From assembly GCA_007116635.1 (NCBI GenBank), contig SKIB01000004.1:1-62702 (forward strand): DNA of 62,702 bases, in the 5' to 3' direction. The DNA comes from Saccharospirillaceae bacterium. Its GTDB lineage: Bacteria > Pseudomonadota > Gammaproteobacteria > Pseudomonadales > Natronospirillaceae. Both the position numbers and the translations under genes were made by a program. This document shows positions 44,822 through 53,713 of this stretch, one piece after another. Under the pieces are notes generated by a model. It worked only from the letters and a program-made list of their open reading frames with translations, was not told where the DNA came from and ran no database searches. The first letter of the stretch is position 1. The number at the start of each line of letters is the position of its first letter.

Positions 44822-45673
44822 ATCAAACCCCTGTTTTCTTCACAGCAACATCATGGCTGGCACCTTTTGGTGGCGGCCATTTTAGCTATTAGCTTGATGA
44901 CCCTGGATCACTATTTGCCGCAGCAAATGGAGACCGTACGCCGAACCCTGGCCTATGTGTTAACGCCAGTTCGTAGTTTGGCGAATTCGCCCATTTATCT
45001 CAGTCGTAATCTCAATAATTTGTTTGCCGATAAGGCCGAGCTGTTATCAGAAAATGAGGCCATGCGTACTCAGATTCTGATTCTTGAGCGTCAGAATCAA
45101 AAGCTGGCCAGCCTGCAGGCGGAAAATCAACGCATGCGCGATCTGCTCGGAGCCAGCCAGTTGATTGACGAGCGAGTACTGGCCGCGGAAATTTTAGCCC
45201 TGGATCCTGATCCTTTCACCCATAAGATGATCATTAATAAGGGAGCGGAAGACGGTGTGCGTATTGGCCAGCCGGTGATTGATGCTCAGGGGGTCTTTGG
45301 TCAGGTGGTCAGTGTCGAAGCCTACACCAGTCGCATCATGCTGATTGCCGATGTCAATGCGGCCCTGCCAGTGCAAATCAACCGCAACGGTGTGCGTGCC
45401 ATTGCTATTGGCAGTGGTAATCTGGGGCAGATCAATCTAGTGTTTGTACCCAATACTGCCGATGTTGAGGTGGGTGATCTGGTGGTGACCTCAGGTTTGG
45501 GTGGCCGCTTCCCTGAGGGCTATCCCGTGGCGCGAGTGGTAGCGGTGGATCACCCCGACGGAGAAGACTTCGCCCGCATCATTGCCACCCCAGAGGCAGC
45601 CCTTGACCGAAGCAGGCATTTACTGATATTGCTCACCGACTATACAGGAGGTCTAGGTGGCCAAAGACTATAG
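44822..45673 (+). CDS. mreC: Rod-shape protein MreC, apparently starting at AUC
   Basis: MreC is a bitopic scaffold of the elongation complex. It has a short cytoplasmic start, one membrane helix (VAAILAISLMTL), a coiled coil (about 55-100) and periplasmic beta domains with VGDLVVTSGLGGRFPEGYPVA. No ATG, GTG or TTG lies where the family starts. In frame, the region reads I-KPLFSSQQHHGWHLL, matching E. coli M-KPIFSRGPSLQIRLI, with ATC (44822) in the initiator place. GAGG sits seven bases upstream and the mreB stop is 13 bases away. The first standard codon, TTG at 44867, would remove the cytoplasmic segment and has no good ribosome site. Confidence 0.9.
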   Translation: MKPLFSSQQHHGWHLLVAAILAISLMTLDHYLPQQMETVRRTLAYVLTPVRSLANSPIYLSRNLNNLFADKAELLSENEAMRTQILILERQNQKLASLQAENQRMRDLLGASQLIDERVLAAEILALDPDPFTHKMIINKGAEDGVRIGQPVIDAQGVFGQVVSVEAYTSRIMLIADVNAALPVQINRNGVRAIAIGSGNLGQINLVFVPNTADVEVGDLVVTSGLGGRFPEGYPVARVVAVDHPDGEDFARIIATPEAALDRSRHLLILLTDYTGGLGGQRL

Positions 45674-46151
45674 CCGTGGCACTTGGTTCATTTGGATCAC
45701 GCTTTTTTTAGCCTTAGCAGCCGATATGTTGCCTTATCCTGCCAGTTTCTTGCGCTTCAAGCCTGAAATTACCCTGCTGTTGCTGCTGTTTTGGATTATT
45801 TATCAGCCCAGAGTCATGGGTGTGGCCACTGCTTTCTTGTTAGGTCTGTTTTTAGATGTGTTGTACGGTGCTCAGCTAGGTCAGCATGCCTTTACTTTGT
45901 CGGTGGTTGCTTGGTTTAGCCTAAGTTCTGCGCAGCGGATTCGCATGTGGAAGCCAGCTCAGCAGTCAGTGTTTATTTTCATCATTGTCGGCATCTACCA
46001 AAGTTTGAATTATTGGTTGGCAGGTGTGGGCAACTGGGCGCAGCTAGGGCTGAATTATTTACTGCCAGCCTTGATAGCGGCTGTGCTGTGGCCAATGCTA
46101 AGCTTGACACTTGGTCAGTTTGCGCGAGGAGTAGGGGTTGAAAATCAATAA
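45657..46151 (+). CDS. mreD: Rod-shape protein MreD
   Basis: The 164-residue protein has five or six membrane helices and a conserved acidic turn in LGLFLDVLYGAQLGQHAFTLSVVAW, typical of MreD, a membrane partner of the elongation complex. It starts at GTG with an AGGAGGT site just upstream and overlaps mreC by 17 bases, so it is probably coupled. Confidence 0.92.
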   Translation: MAKDYSRGTWFIWITLFLALAADMLPYPASFLRFKPEITLLLLLFWIIYQPRVMGVATAFLLGLFLDVLYGAQLGQHAFTLSVVAWFSLSSAQRIRMWKPAQQSVFIFIIVGIYQSLNYWLAGVGNWAQLGLNYLLPALIAAVLWPMLSLTLGQFARGVGVENQ

Positions 46152-46740
46152 ATTATTACTGGCATCGGCGTCACCAAGACGAGCGCAATTATTAGCTCAG
46201 CTAACCAGCGATTTTAGCTGCTATGCACCAGAAGTGGATGAAACCCCTCTTGTTAATGAAGAAGTAAAGGACTATGTGTTGCGCATGGCGCAAAGCAAAG
46301 CCATTGCGGGCTATCATTGGTCATTGACTCAGAGCACGCCCGCATCCTTGGTGTTAGGCAGTGATACTTGCGGCTGGTTTGAGGGTCAAATTTTGGGTAA
46401 ACCTGAGAATGCAGTTCAGGCCAAGCAGATGTTGCAATCCCTTTCTGGCAAGTGGCATGAGATTCACACCGCCATTGCGCTCTTTGATGGTCATGAGCTT
46501 AGGTCCAAGATCGTTAGCTCAAGGGTTTTATTTGCTGAGCTTTGCGAGCAATTAATTAATTCCTATGTGGCCTCGAAAGAGCCTTTAGATAAGGCTGGTA
46601 GTTATGGGATCCAGGGCAAGGGCGCCGCTCTGGTACAACGCCTAGAAGGCAGCTACAGTGCAGTGGTTGGTCTGCCTCTGAGTGAGCTAAGACAGATGCT
46701 AATAGAACAAGGCTTTGACATTTGGCAGGAGGCATTATGA
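46138..46740 (+). CDS. maf: Maf-family nucleotide pyrophosphatase
   Basis: Maf proteins hydrolyse nucleoside triphosphates, in the YhdE branch mainly dTTP and UTP and modified forms. The 200-residue protein has the signature LLASASPRRAQLL and VLGSDTCGWFEGQILGKP. The C-terminal DKAGSYGIQGKGA is also typical. It begins at TTG (46138) with GAGGAG upstream and overlaps mreD by 14 bases. Order mreBCD-maf-rng is conserved. Confidence 0.92.
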   Translation: MKINKLLLASASPRRAQLLAQLTSDFSCYAPEVDETPLVNEEVKDYVLRMAQSKAIAGYHWSLTQSTPASLVLGSDTCGWFEGQILGKPENAVQAKQMLQSLSGKWHEIHTAIALFDGHELRSKIVSSRVLFAELCEQLINSYVASKEPLDKAGSYGIQGKGAALVQRLEGSYSAVVGLPLSELRQMLIEQGFDIWQEAL

Positions 46741-48197
46741 GTTGTGAACTATTAATAAATGTCACACCCATGGAAACTCGGGTGGCGGCCGTTGAAAACG
46801 GCGTGGTACAGGATGTCTATCTAGAGCGCACACAGAATCGTGGCTTGGTGGGTAATATTTATCTCGGCAAGGTGGTGCGTGTATTGCCAGGTATGCAGGC
46901 TGCCTTTGTTGACATTGGTTTAGAGCGTGCCGCCTTCATTCATGCGTCTGATTTAAGTCCCAGCCGTGATGCAGATAAAAACCTACCCAGTATTCAGCAG
47001 TTGGTGCATGAGGGCAAGCAGCTGTTGGTTCAGGTAGTTAAAGAGCCCATTAGTACTAAGGGTGCTCGTTTGACTACTCATTTGGCCATTCCTTCACGCT
47101 ACCTGGTGTTCATGCCCAAGAACGAGCACTTGGGGGTGTCACAGCGTATCGAACTAGAGGCTGAGCGTGATCGGCTCAAAGCAATGGTCAACGCCATCAA
47201 GGTTGAACTCGACATTAGCGGTCATGGTTACATAGTGCGCACCGCTGCCGAGAACTGCAGCGAAACCGAGCTTCGAGCTGATATGAATTATCTCAAACGC
47301 CTGTGGCGCGCTTTGCAAGAAAAGATGACTAGCTTCAAGGCCCCAGCCTTGGTCTATGACGATTTGCCACTTTACACCAGAGCCACGCGTGATCTGATCC
47401 GTGCTGATGTCGAGCGCATTCGTATTGACTCCAAAGAAACCTTTGATAAAACCCTGGAGTTTGTACGCAAGTACACCCCTGAGGTGGAGCACTTGCTGGA
47501 ATATTACCCAGGCGAACGCCCCATCTTTGAGTTATTTGCTGTTGAAGACGAAATCCAAAAAGCGCTGCAAAAACGAGTCGATCTCAAATCCGGGGGTTAT
47601 TTGATCATTGAGCAAACCGAAGCCATGACCACGGTGGATGTTAACACTGGTGCCTTTGTCGGTCATCGCAATCTCGAAGAGACCATTTTCAAAACCAATC
47701 TGGAGGCGGTAACTGCCTTGGCTCGGCAATTGCGTCTGCGTAATCTGGGCGGCATCATCATCATTGACTTCATTGACATGGTGGACTTGGAGCATCAGCG
47801 GCAAGTAATTCGCATGCTGGAAAAAATGCTTGAACGCGACTACGCCAAAACCAAGGTGACAGGGGTGTCTGAGCTGGGTTTGGTGGAAATGACCCGCAAG
47901 CGAACCCGCGAGAGCCTTGGGCAAATGCTGACTGAGCCCTGCTCTGCTTGTCAGGGCCGTGGTCGGTTGAAGACCGCACAAACCGCCTGCTATGAGATTT
48001 TCCGCGAGATTATTCGCCTGTCTCGTGCCTACGATTGCCAAGGCTTTTTGGTTACCGTGGCGCAATCGGTGGTTGACCGACTGCTGGACGAGGATTCCGC
48101 TGCGCTGGCCGATCTAGAAAGCTTCTTGCAAAAAAGCATTAAGTTTCAGGTGGATAATCTTTACATCAGTGAACAGTATGACATCGTTCTAACCTAA
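46737..48197 (+). CDS. rng: Ribonuclease G
   Basis: RNase G is the RNase E paralogue that matures the 16S rRNA 5-prime end. The 486-residue protein begins ELLINVTPMETRVAAVE and has an S1 domain, the 5-prime sensor region GARLTTHLAIPSRYLVFMP and the catalytic acidic region IIIDFIDMVDLEHQRQV. The zinc-link CSACQGRGR is also present. It lacks the long C-terminal scaffold of RNase E. ATG at 46737 overlaps the maf stop (ATGA) with AGGAGG before it. Confidence 0.96.
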   Translation: MSCELLINVTPMETRVAAVENGVVQDVYLERTQNRGLVGNIYLGKVVRVLPGMQAAFVDIGLERAAFIHASDLSPSRDADKNLPSIQQLVHEGKQLLVQVVKEPISTKGARLTTHLAIPSRYLVFMPKNEHLGVSQRIELEAERDRLKAMVNAIKVELDISGHGYIVRTAAENCSETELRADMNYLKRLWRALQEKMTSFKAPALVYDDLPLYTRATRDLIRADVERIRIDSKETFDKTLEFVRKYTPEVEHLLEYYPGERPIFELFAVEDEIQKALQKRVDLKSGGYLIIEQTEAMTTVDVNTGAFVGHRNLEETIFKTNLEAVTALARQLRLRNLGGIIIIDFIDMVDLEHQRQVIRMLEKMLERDYAKTKVTGVSELGLVEMTRKRTRESLGQMLTEPCSACQGRGRLKTAQTACYEIFREIIRLSRAYDCQGFLVTVAQSVVDRLLDEDSAALADLESFLQKSIKFQVDNLYISEQYDIVLT

Positions 48198-48203
48198 AGC
48201 CTC

Positions 48204-49016
48204 ATGCCAGCAACACTAAACATAGCCCTTGCCCAGCTCTGTGCCAGCCCTGATATGGATGCCAACCTGGCTGCGGTGGAGTCCATCATTAGGCAGGCCA
48301 AAACCCAAGGAGCTGACTACCTGCAGTTACCAGAAAGCTGGCTAGCCATGGGCTTGCCAGTTGCCGAACAATTGGTCAGAGTGCCAGAGGCCTTGGCTCT
48401 GGTTCAGCGCATAGCAAAAGAACTTCAGCTCTATGTTCATGCTGGTACCCTGCCCATGGCCGACAGCAGGGATCATCGCCCCTATGCCAGCAGTTTGCTG
48501 GTCGATCCTCAAGGGCAGCTGGTGGGGCGCTATGATAAGATACACCTGTTTGACGCTCTGGTGGGCGATCGCTTAGGACGCTACCAAGAGTCGGACAGCT
48601 ACCATCCTGGCCAGCTTGATCAGGGCTTGCAGTCTTGGAGCATTAATGACTGGTGCTTTGCACCTGCGGTTTGCTATGACCTAAGGTTCCCAGAGCTGGC
48701 TCGAGCCTATCGTGCTCTGGGCGCTCAAGTACTCTGTTACCCATCAGCCTTTACTTATCGCACGGGCGAGGCACACTGGTTAGCCCTGTTGCAGGCACGG
48801 GCCATTGAGAATGGCTGCTTTGTCATTGCTGCCAATCAAACCGGTTGGCATGACCAGCAGCGGCGTACCTGGGGGCATTCAGTGGTGTTGGATCCCTGGG
48901 GTCGAGTACTGGCTATGGCCGATGAGCAGCCACAGCTGGTCTTGGCACAGTTGCAAGCATTGGTGTTGGAGGAGGTTCGAGAGCAAATCCCGAGCTGGCA
49001 ACATCGACGGCTGTGA
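48204..49016 (+). CDS. Nitrilase-superfamily carbon-nitrogen hydrolase
   Basis: The 270-residue enzyme has the Glu-Lys-Cys triad in place: E44 in LPESW, K112 in YDKIHLFD and C157 in AVCYDLRFPEL. The spacing and motifs fit the Nit1/Nit2 branch, whose members repair deaminated glutathione or hydrolyse omega-amides. The same gene follows rng in other gammaproteobacteria. Substrate is inference from the branch only. Confidence 0.9.
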   Translation: MPATLNIALAQLCASPDMDANLAAVESIIRQAKTQGADYLQLPESWLAMGLPVAEQLVRVPEALALVQRIAKELQLYVHAGTLPMADSRDHRPYASSLLVDPQGQLVGRYDKIHLFDALVGDRLGRYQESDSYHPGQLDQGLQSWSINDWCFAPAVCYDLRFPELARAYRALGAQVLCYPSAFTYRTGEAHWLALLQARAIENGCFVIAANQTGWHDQQRRTWGHSVVLDPWGRVLAMADEQPQLVLAQLQALVLEEVREQIPSWQHRRL

Positions 49017-49077
49017 ATTATGCCACCATGCCTTGCGGTTTGAGCTAGACTTAAAGCAAAAGTCAGCTAGCAGCCTA

Positions 49078-49923
49078 ATGAAAGACCTTGCCCAATTTTA
49101 TCTTACAGAGCTGAAACGCGATCTGGCCGATAATCGCTTGCAGTTGCCTTCTTTGCCCGAGGTGGCCTTGCGGGTGCGCGACCTGGCGGCTGATCCTAAT
49201 TGCGATCTGGCTCGCCTGGCTAAAGTGGTGGCACAGGACGCGGCCATCGCCGCACGCTTGTTAAAGGTCGCCAATAGTTCACTGCTGCGTCGTGCCAAAA
49301 CACTGGAGAGTATTCATCAGGCCGTCTGTGCCCTAGGTGTGCAGCAGGTTCGCTTTTTGGTTACTCAATTGGCTATTTTACAAGCCATGAAGCCTCAATC
49401 CAATCCACAACGCTTGCGTGATTTCATCGCTTTGGGCTATTGCATCAGCAGTTATTGTCGTGAGCTGGCGTCAAGGCACCCACATCTAGACCCTGAGCTG
49501 GCTGCCTTGATTGGCTTGTTGCATGACATTGGCAAGCTGCCGTTGCGTGATTATTTGCGCCAACGCCCTGAGCTCACCGAGCCTTTGCGTTTGCAGCTTG
49601 AGTTGGTGTTGCATCCGGCATTGGGTGCCATGATGCTGCGCGATTGGCAGCTGCCAGAACCAGTGGTACAGGCCGTCCGTCAGCACGAGCTGATCTTGCG
49701 TTCTGGAGCCATTCAACCGGACTATGCCGATCTATTGGTCTGTGCCAATCTACTGTATTTTGGTACGGAAAAGGGTCGCTATCAACAGTACCATCAACAA
49801 GCCCTAGAAAGACAGATTCCTGCCATGGTGCGAGTATTGCCCGAACAAGACTGGCAGGAGCAAGCCGAGCTGTTAAAACCCCTGTTGTCACAGGCCGAAG
49901 AACTCTGTCAGTTAACCTGCTAG
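49078..49923 (+). CDS. HDOD-domain regulatory protein
   Basis: The 281-residue protein starts with LQLPSLPEVALRVRDLAADPNCDLARLAKVVAQDAAIAARLL, the HDOD signature. It keeps one HD-like pair in IGLLHDIGKL but otherwise lacks the phosphodiesterase metal ligands. HDOD proteins are signalling adaptors, often in motility or stress control. ATG at 49078 is chosen because the frame upstream overlaps the nitrilase gene. It is convergent with apaH. Confidence 0.88.
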   Translation: MKDLAQFYLTELKRDLADNRLQLPSLPEVALRVRDLAADPNCDLARLAKVVAQDAAIAARLLKVANSSLLRRAKTLESIHQAVCALGVQQVRFLVTQLAILQAMKPQSNPQRLRDFIALGYCISSYCRELASRHPHLDPELAALIGLLHDIGKLPLRDYLRQRPELTEPLRLQLELVLHPALGAMMLRDWQLPEPVVQAVRQHELILRSGAIQPDYADLLVCANLLYFGTEKGRYQQYHQQALERQIPAMVRVLPEQDWQEQAELLKPLLSQAEELCQLTC

Positions 49924-49928
49924 ACAGG

Positions 49929-50750
49929 CTAGAATTGCGACATGCTGCCATCCAGGCGGCAGCCCAATCGTTCGCCACTCTCTAGGCACATCAAGGTTAG
50001 GTCACCACCCCAGACACAGCCGGTGTCGAGGCCAATGATGTCGGTGCGCTGGGTCTGGCCTTGCAGTGCCGCCCAGTGGCCAAAAATCAGAGTTTTACTG
50101 AGGCTGTTGCTGGGCCACCAATCAAACCAGGGCTTCATGCCCGCTGGTGGCTGATCAAAACTTTCTTTCTGGCTGAAATCCAGCAAGCCATCTGGCCCAC
50201 AGTAACGCATCCGGGTGAAATAGTTGGTGATACACCTCAGCCTAGCCATGCCCTGGAGCTGGTTGTGCCAAGGGTTGGGCTCATTGCCATACATCTGGGC
50301 TAAGAATTCACGCCTTAGGCTGGGCAGTTTGAGTACCTGGCTGACTTCGGCCGCCAGCGAACTGGCTTGCTCAAGGCTCCAGCAGGGAGGCAAGCCAGCA
50401 TGGCTGACAAAGAATTGTTGGTTTTGTTGCACCAAGGGCTGATCGGCCAGCCATTGGCGAAACTGATAGGCCTTGGGGTGATCCAGGATCTCAGTCAGGG
50501 TGTCTTTGCTTTTGGGCTTGGCCGTGCCTTCTAATAAAGCCAAAAGATGCAGATCGTGATTGCCTAGGCAAAGCCTGGCGGCGTTACCCAAGCCAATCAC
50601 CAGCTCCAGGCAACCCAGTGAATCCGGCCCACGATTGACCAGATCGCCCACCAGCCATAATTGATCCTGACTGGGATTAAAGGCCACTTCGGCCAGTAAG
50701 TGTTGCAAGGGTGCCAGGCAGCCTTGCAGGTCACCAACCGCATAGTTCAT
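49929..50750 (-). CDS. apaH: Symmetrical bis(5-prime-nucleosyl)-tetraphosphatase
   Basis: ApaH splits Ap4A into two ADP and removes Np4 caps from RNA. The 273-residue calcineurin-like phosphatase has YAVGDLQGCLAPLQHLL, WLVGDLVNRGPDSLGCL, LGNHDLHLLAL and the C-terminal GLDTGCVWGGDLT. The start overlaps the rsmA stop by four bases. The apaG gene that normally sits between rsmA and apaH is absent. Confidence 0.97.
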   Translation of the reverse strand: MNYAVGDLQGCLAPLQHLLAEVAFNPSQDQLWLVGDLVNRGPDSLGCLELVIGLGNAARLCLGNHDLHLLALLEGTAKPKSKDTLTEILDHPKAYQFRQWLADQPLVQQNQQFFVSHAGLPPCWSLEQASSLAAEVSQVLKLPSLRREFLAQMYGNEPNPWHNQLQGMARLRCITNYFTRMRYCGPDGLLDFSQKESFDQPPAGMKPWFDWWPSNSLSKTLIFGHWAALQGQTQRTDIIGLDTGCVWGGDLTLMCLESGERLGCRLDGSMSQF

Positions 50751-51532
50751 GAATTGCTGGCCGCCACAAAGGCGTTGCTCAGGCGCACATAGTCTTGCAC
50801 ACTGAGGGTTTCTGGTCGCAGGCCAGGGTCGATGCCTTGGGCTTCTAGTTGCTCAGCGCTGAGCATGGACTTAAGGTTGTTGCGAATGGTTTTGCGTCTG
50901 GTGCTGAAGGCCTGTTTCACCAGCTGCGCAAACAAGCCAAGGTCTTGCGCTTGCAGTTCAGGTGCTCTGGGCGTTAGGCGAATGATGGCCGAATCCACCT
51001 TAGGGGCAGGGTGAAAGCAACCCGGTTTGACATTGAATAGGTGCTCTGCTTTGCAATGGTACTGCACCATAATGCTTAAGCGACCATAGTCGCCATTGCC
51101 AGGGGCAGCGCAGATGCGCTCCACCACTTCCTTTTGCAGCATAAAATGCATGTCTTTCACTTGCTGGCTAAAGCTGATCAGGTGAAAGATCAGCGGGCTG
51201 GAAATGTTGTACGGCAGGTTGCCCACGATGCGCAGCGGGCCAAGAGCTGCTAACTGACCAAAGTCATAATCCAATGCATCGCCCTGATGGATGCTAAGGC
51301 CAGGGTAATCAAAGAATTTGGTGCGTAAAATTGGGATCAGATCACGATCCAGTTCCACGACCTGAAGCTGTCCACAGCGCTCCAACAAACCATGAGTGAT
51401 GGCGCCCTGACCAGGGCCGATTTCCACTAGGTTGTCACCGGGTTTAGCGGCAATGGCTTGGTGAATTCGCTCGATGATGCCTTGATCATGGAGGAAGTTT
51501 TGGCCAAAACGCTTACGCGCCTGATGCTGCAT
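50747..51532 (-). CDS. rsmA: 16S rRNA dimethyladenosine transferase
   Basis: RsmA (KsgA) dimethylates two adjacent adenines near the 3-prime end of 16S rRNA. The 261-residue protein has RKRFGQNFLHD, the SAM motif NLVEIGPGQGAIT and the catalytic NLPY in RIVGNLPYNISSPL. The C-terminal RRKTIRNNLKSM region also fits. It overlaps pdxA by 20 bases. Confidence 0.98.
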   Translation of the reverse strand: MQHQARKRFGQNFLHDQGIIERIHQAIAAKPGDNLVEIGPGQGAITHGLLERCGQLQVVELDRDLIPILRTKFFDYPGLSIHQGDALDYDFGQLAALGPLRIVGNLPYNISSPLIFHLISFSQQVKDMHFMLQKEVVERICAAPGNGDYGRLSIMVQYHCKAEHLFNVKPGCFHPAPKVDSAIIRLTPRAPELQAQDLGLFAQLVKQAFSTRRKTIRNNLKSMLSAEQLEAQGIDPGLRPETLSVQDYVRLSNAFVAASNS

Positions 51533-52511
51533 GAGAATTCCTATGCTGAGCGATGTCTTGAGCCATTTGTATGGCTACCTGATAACTGCCAAGGTCGATC
51601 TGGCCACTGCCGGCTAAGTCCAGGGCAGTGCCGTGATCGACCGAGGTGCGAACGATGGGCAGGCCGAGGCTAATGTTGGCGGCAGCGCCAAAGCCCTTGT
51701 ATTTAAGTACTGGTAAGCCCTGATCATGGTACATGGCCAGCACGGCATCGGCCTGATCCAGGTATTTGGGGGTAAACAGGGTATCGGCCGGTAAGGGGCC
51801 AATCAGATCCAAACCCTGAGCCCGTAATTCGGCCAAGCAGGGCTCTATCACCTCGATTTCTTCCCGGCCAAGGTGGCCTGCTTCACCGGCGTGCGGGTTC
51901 AATCCTGCGACCAAAATACGAGGCCGCGAACAGGCGAAATCTTGCTTAAGGCCTTGGTCGAGCTGGCGTAAAATGCGGTTCAATAGCGGCGCGGTGATGG
52001 CATCACTGACCTGGCGTAGGGGTAAATGGGTGGTGGCCAAGGCTACCTTAAGACCTTCAGTGGCCAGCAGCATCACCACCTGATCGGCCTCTGTTTTGGC
52101 TTCAAGGTATTCGGTGTGACCACTAAAGGCAATACCAGCCTGATTGATGATGCCCTTGTGTACAGGGCAGGTCATCATGGCGCTGAATTCGCCACTCAAG
52201 CAGCCGTCAATGGCGCGGTCCAGCAGGGCCAGTACATAGCCAGCATTACTGACATCTAATTGGCCTGATTGAACCTGCTGTTGGCAGGCATGGTGTTCCA
52301 CCAATAGTTCATTGGCAGCCAACTGGCTAGGGTGATTGCCTGCTTGATAAGGGATCAGCCGGATTGGAATCTTGAGCTGTTGAGCACGCTCAAGCAGCAT
52401 CTGACTATCAGCCAGCACCAACTGGGCAGGCCGAGGCTGCTGGGCTGCCAAGATCACCAAATCAGGGCCGATGCCAGCGGGTTCACCGCTGGTGATGACG
52501 ACAAGGCTCAT
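51513..52511 (-). CDS. pdxA: 4-hydroxythreonine-4-phosphate dehydrogenase
   Basis: PdxA oxidises 4-phosphohydroxy-L-threonine in pyridoxal phosphate synthesis. The 332-residue protein has ITSGEPAGIGPDLV, GHTEYLEAKT, the NPHAGEAGHLGREE metal-binding segment and YHDQGLPVLKYKGFG. Its ATG directly follows the surA stop (TAGATG), the conserved surA-pdxA-rsmA order. Confidence 0.97.
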   Translation of the reverse strand: MSLVVITSGEPAGIGPDLVILAAQQPRPAQLVLADSQMLLERAQQLKIPIRLIPYQAGNHPSQLAANELLVEHHACQQQVQSGQLDVSNAGYVLALLDRAIDGCLSGEFSAMMTCPVHKGIINQAGIAFSGHTEYLEAKTEADQVVMLLATEGLKVALATTHLPLRQVSDAITAPLLNRILRQLDQGLKQDFACSRPRILVAGLNPHAGEAGHLGREEIEVIEPCLAELRAQGLDLIGPLPADTLFTPKYLDQADAVLAMYHDQGLPVLKYKGFGAAANISLGLPIVRTSVDHGTALDLAGSGQIDLGSYQVAIQMAQDIAQHRNSHAASGA

Positions 52512-53696
52512 CTATTTCACATCGATAAAGGCATTGGCACGCAGTTCCATTAACCACTGCTCCAATGCTTGCTGTGATTTTTGCTCGCCTAACATCTGCC
52601 GTACTTGATCTCGTAGCAGTTCGTCAGTATTGCTGGCGGCTCTGGTGTCTTGTACCAGGGCAATGTGCCAGCCAAAACGGGTTTCAAAGGGCTGACTTAT
52701 CTGCCCAGGGCGAAGCACACGAACGGGGTCGGCGAACTCAGGTACCCAGCCAGCCAGCTGGGCCCAGGGTAGTAAACCACCTTGCTCGGCACTGCGGTCT
52801 TCTGAGTATTCTGCCGCTATTTCAGCGAAGTCGGCTCCTTGCTCTAGCTGACGGTATAGTTGCAAACTTATGGCGCGAGCTTCCTCATTGGCCCTAATGT
52901 CACTACGTAACAAGATGTGCCGTACTTGGTATTCTTGGTTTTGGCTGGCCAGTAAGTCTTCGACATCCATAACCTGAATTAAATGAAAGGCACCACCCTG
53001 TGCCACTACAGGGGTAACATCTAAGGCATCAGAGCCGGGGATCAAATCAGCAAACAGGCTGGGTACCTGTTCGGGCTCACGCCAGCCAAGGTCGCGCACA
53101 TCATCCAGACCCAGGTCAGTAATCTTGGCTCCGGACAGAATCTGCTCACGGGCTTGTTCAGCCTGCTGTTCATTGGTAAAACGGCTGTAAAACAACAAGT
53201 AGCGCTTAGGAAGGGCAGCCTGGCCAGCCAGACTGCTTAGGTATTGGTCAATTTCGCGTTCGCCAACAGTCACCTCCTGACTGATGATTTGCTGATGCAA
53301 GCGCTGAATGGTCAGTTGGCGGCGAATTTCTTCACGCACTAGCACAAAGTCGTTCCCCAGTGCCTGAACAAACTGATTAAGGCTCATGTTGTTGCGACGA
53401 GCCAGGTTGGTTAAGGCTTCTTCTAGTTGTGCCTGCTCAATACGAATGCCCAGTTCTTGCGCCCGCTGCATTTGCAGGGACTCGGTAATGAGTTGCTCCA
53501 ATACCTGATCATTGATGTCAGCCGGAAGGCTACCGCCTAGCTGTTGCTGCCTAAGATTGTTTAATCTGTTTTCTAACTCACTCTGCAGTACTACTTCTTG
53601 ATTGACAATGGCCAAAACTCGATCGAGGCTTTGGGCACTTAGCAATCCGCTGAGTAAAAAAAGGCTAGTTAACAAGTATTTTTTTGCAATAGACAT
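52512..53696 (-). CDS. surA: Periplasmic chaperone SurA
   Basis: SurA escorts unfolded outer-membrane proteins, including LptD encoded just upstream. The 394-residue protein has a signal peptide (1-22), a SurA N-domain with ILAIVNQEVVLQSELENRL, and two parvulin-like modules. The first (about 165-250) is degenerate, lacking the usual HIL and GG motifs. The second (about 265-360) is intact with VRHILLRSDI, FAEIAAEYSEDRSAEQGG and FGWHIALV. It is shorter than the E. coli protein (428). Confidence 0.95.
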   Translation of the reverse strand: MSIAKKYLLTSLFLLSGLLSAQSLDRVLAIVNQEVVLQSELENRLNNLRQQQLGGSLPADINDQVLEQLITESLQMQRAQELGIRIEQAQLEEALTNLARRNNMSLNQFVQALGNDFVLVREEIRRQLTIQRLHQQIISQEVTVGEREIDQYLSSLAGQAALPKRYLLFYSRFTNEQQAEQAREQILSGAKITDLGLDDVRDLGWREPEQVPSLFADLIPGSDALDVTPVVAQGGAFHLIQVMDVEDLLASQNQEYQVRHILLRSDIRANEEARAISLQLYRQLEQGADFAEIAAEYSEDRSAEQGGLLPWAQLAGWVPEFADPVRVLRPGQISQPFETRFGWHIALVQDTRAASNTDELLRDQVRQMLGEQKSQQALEQWLMELRANAFIDVK

Positions 53697-53713
53697 CGAA
53701 TCTCCCAGAGCCG

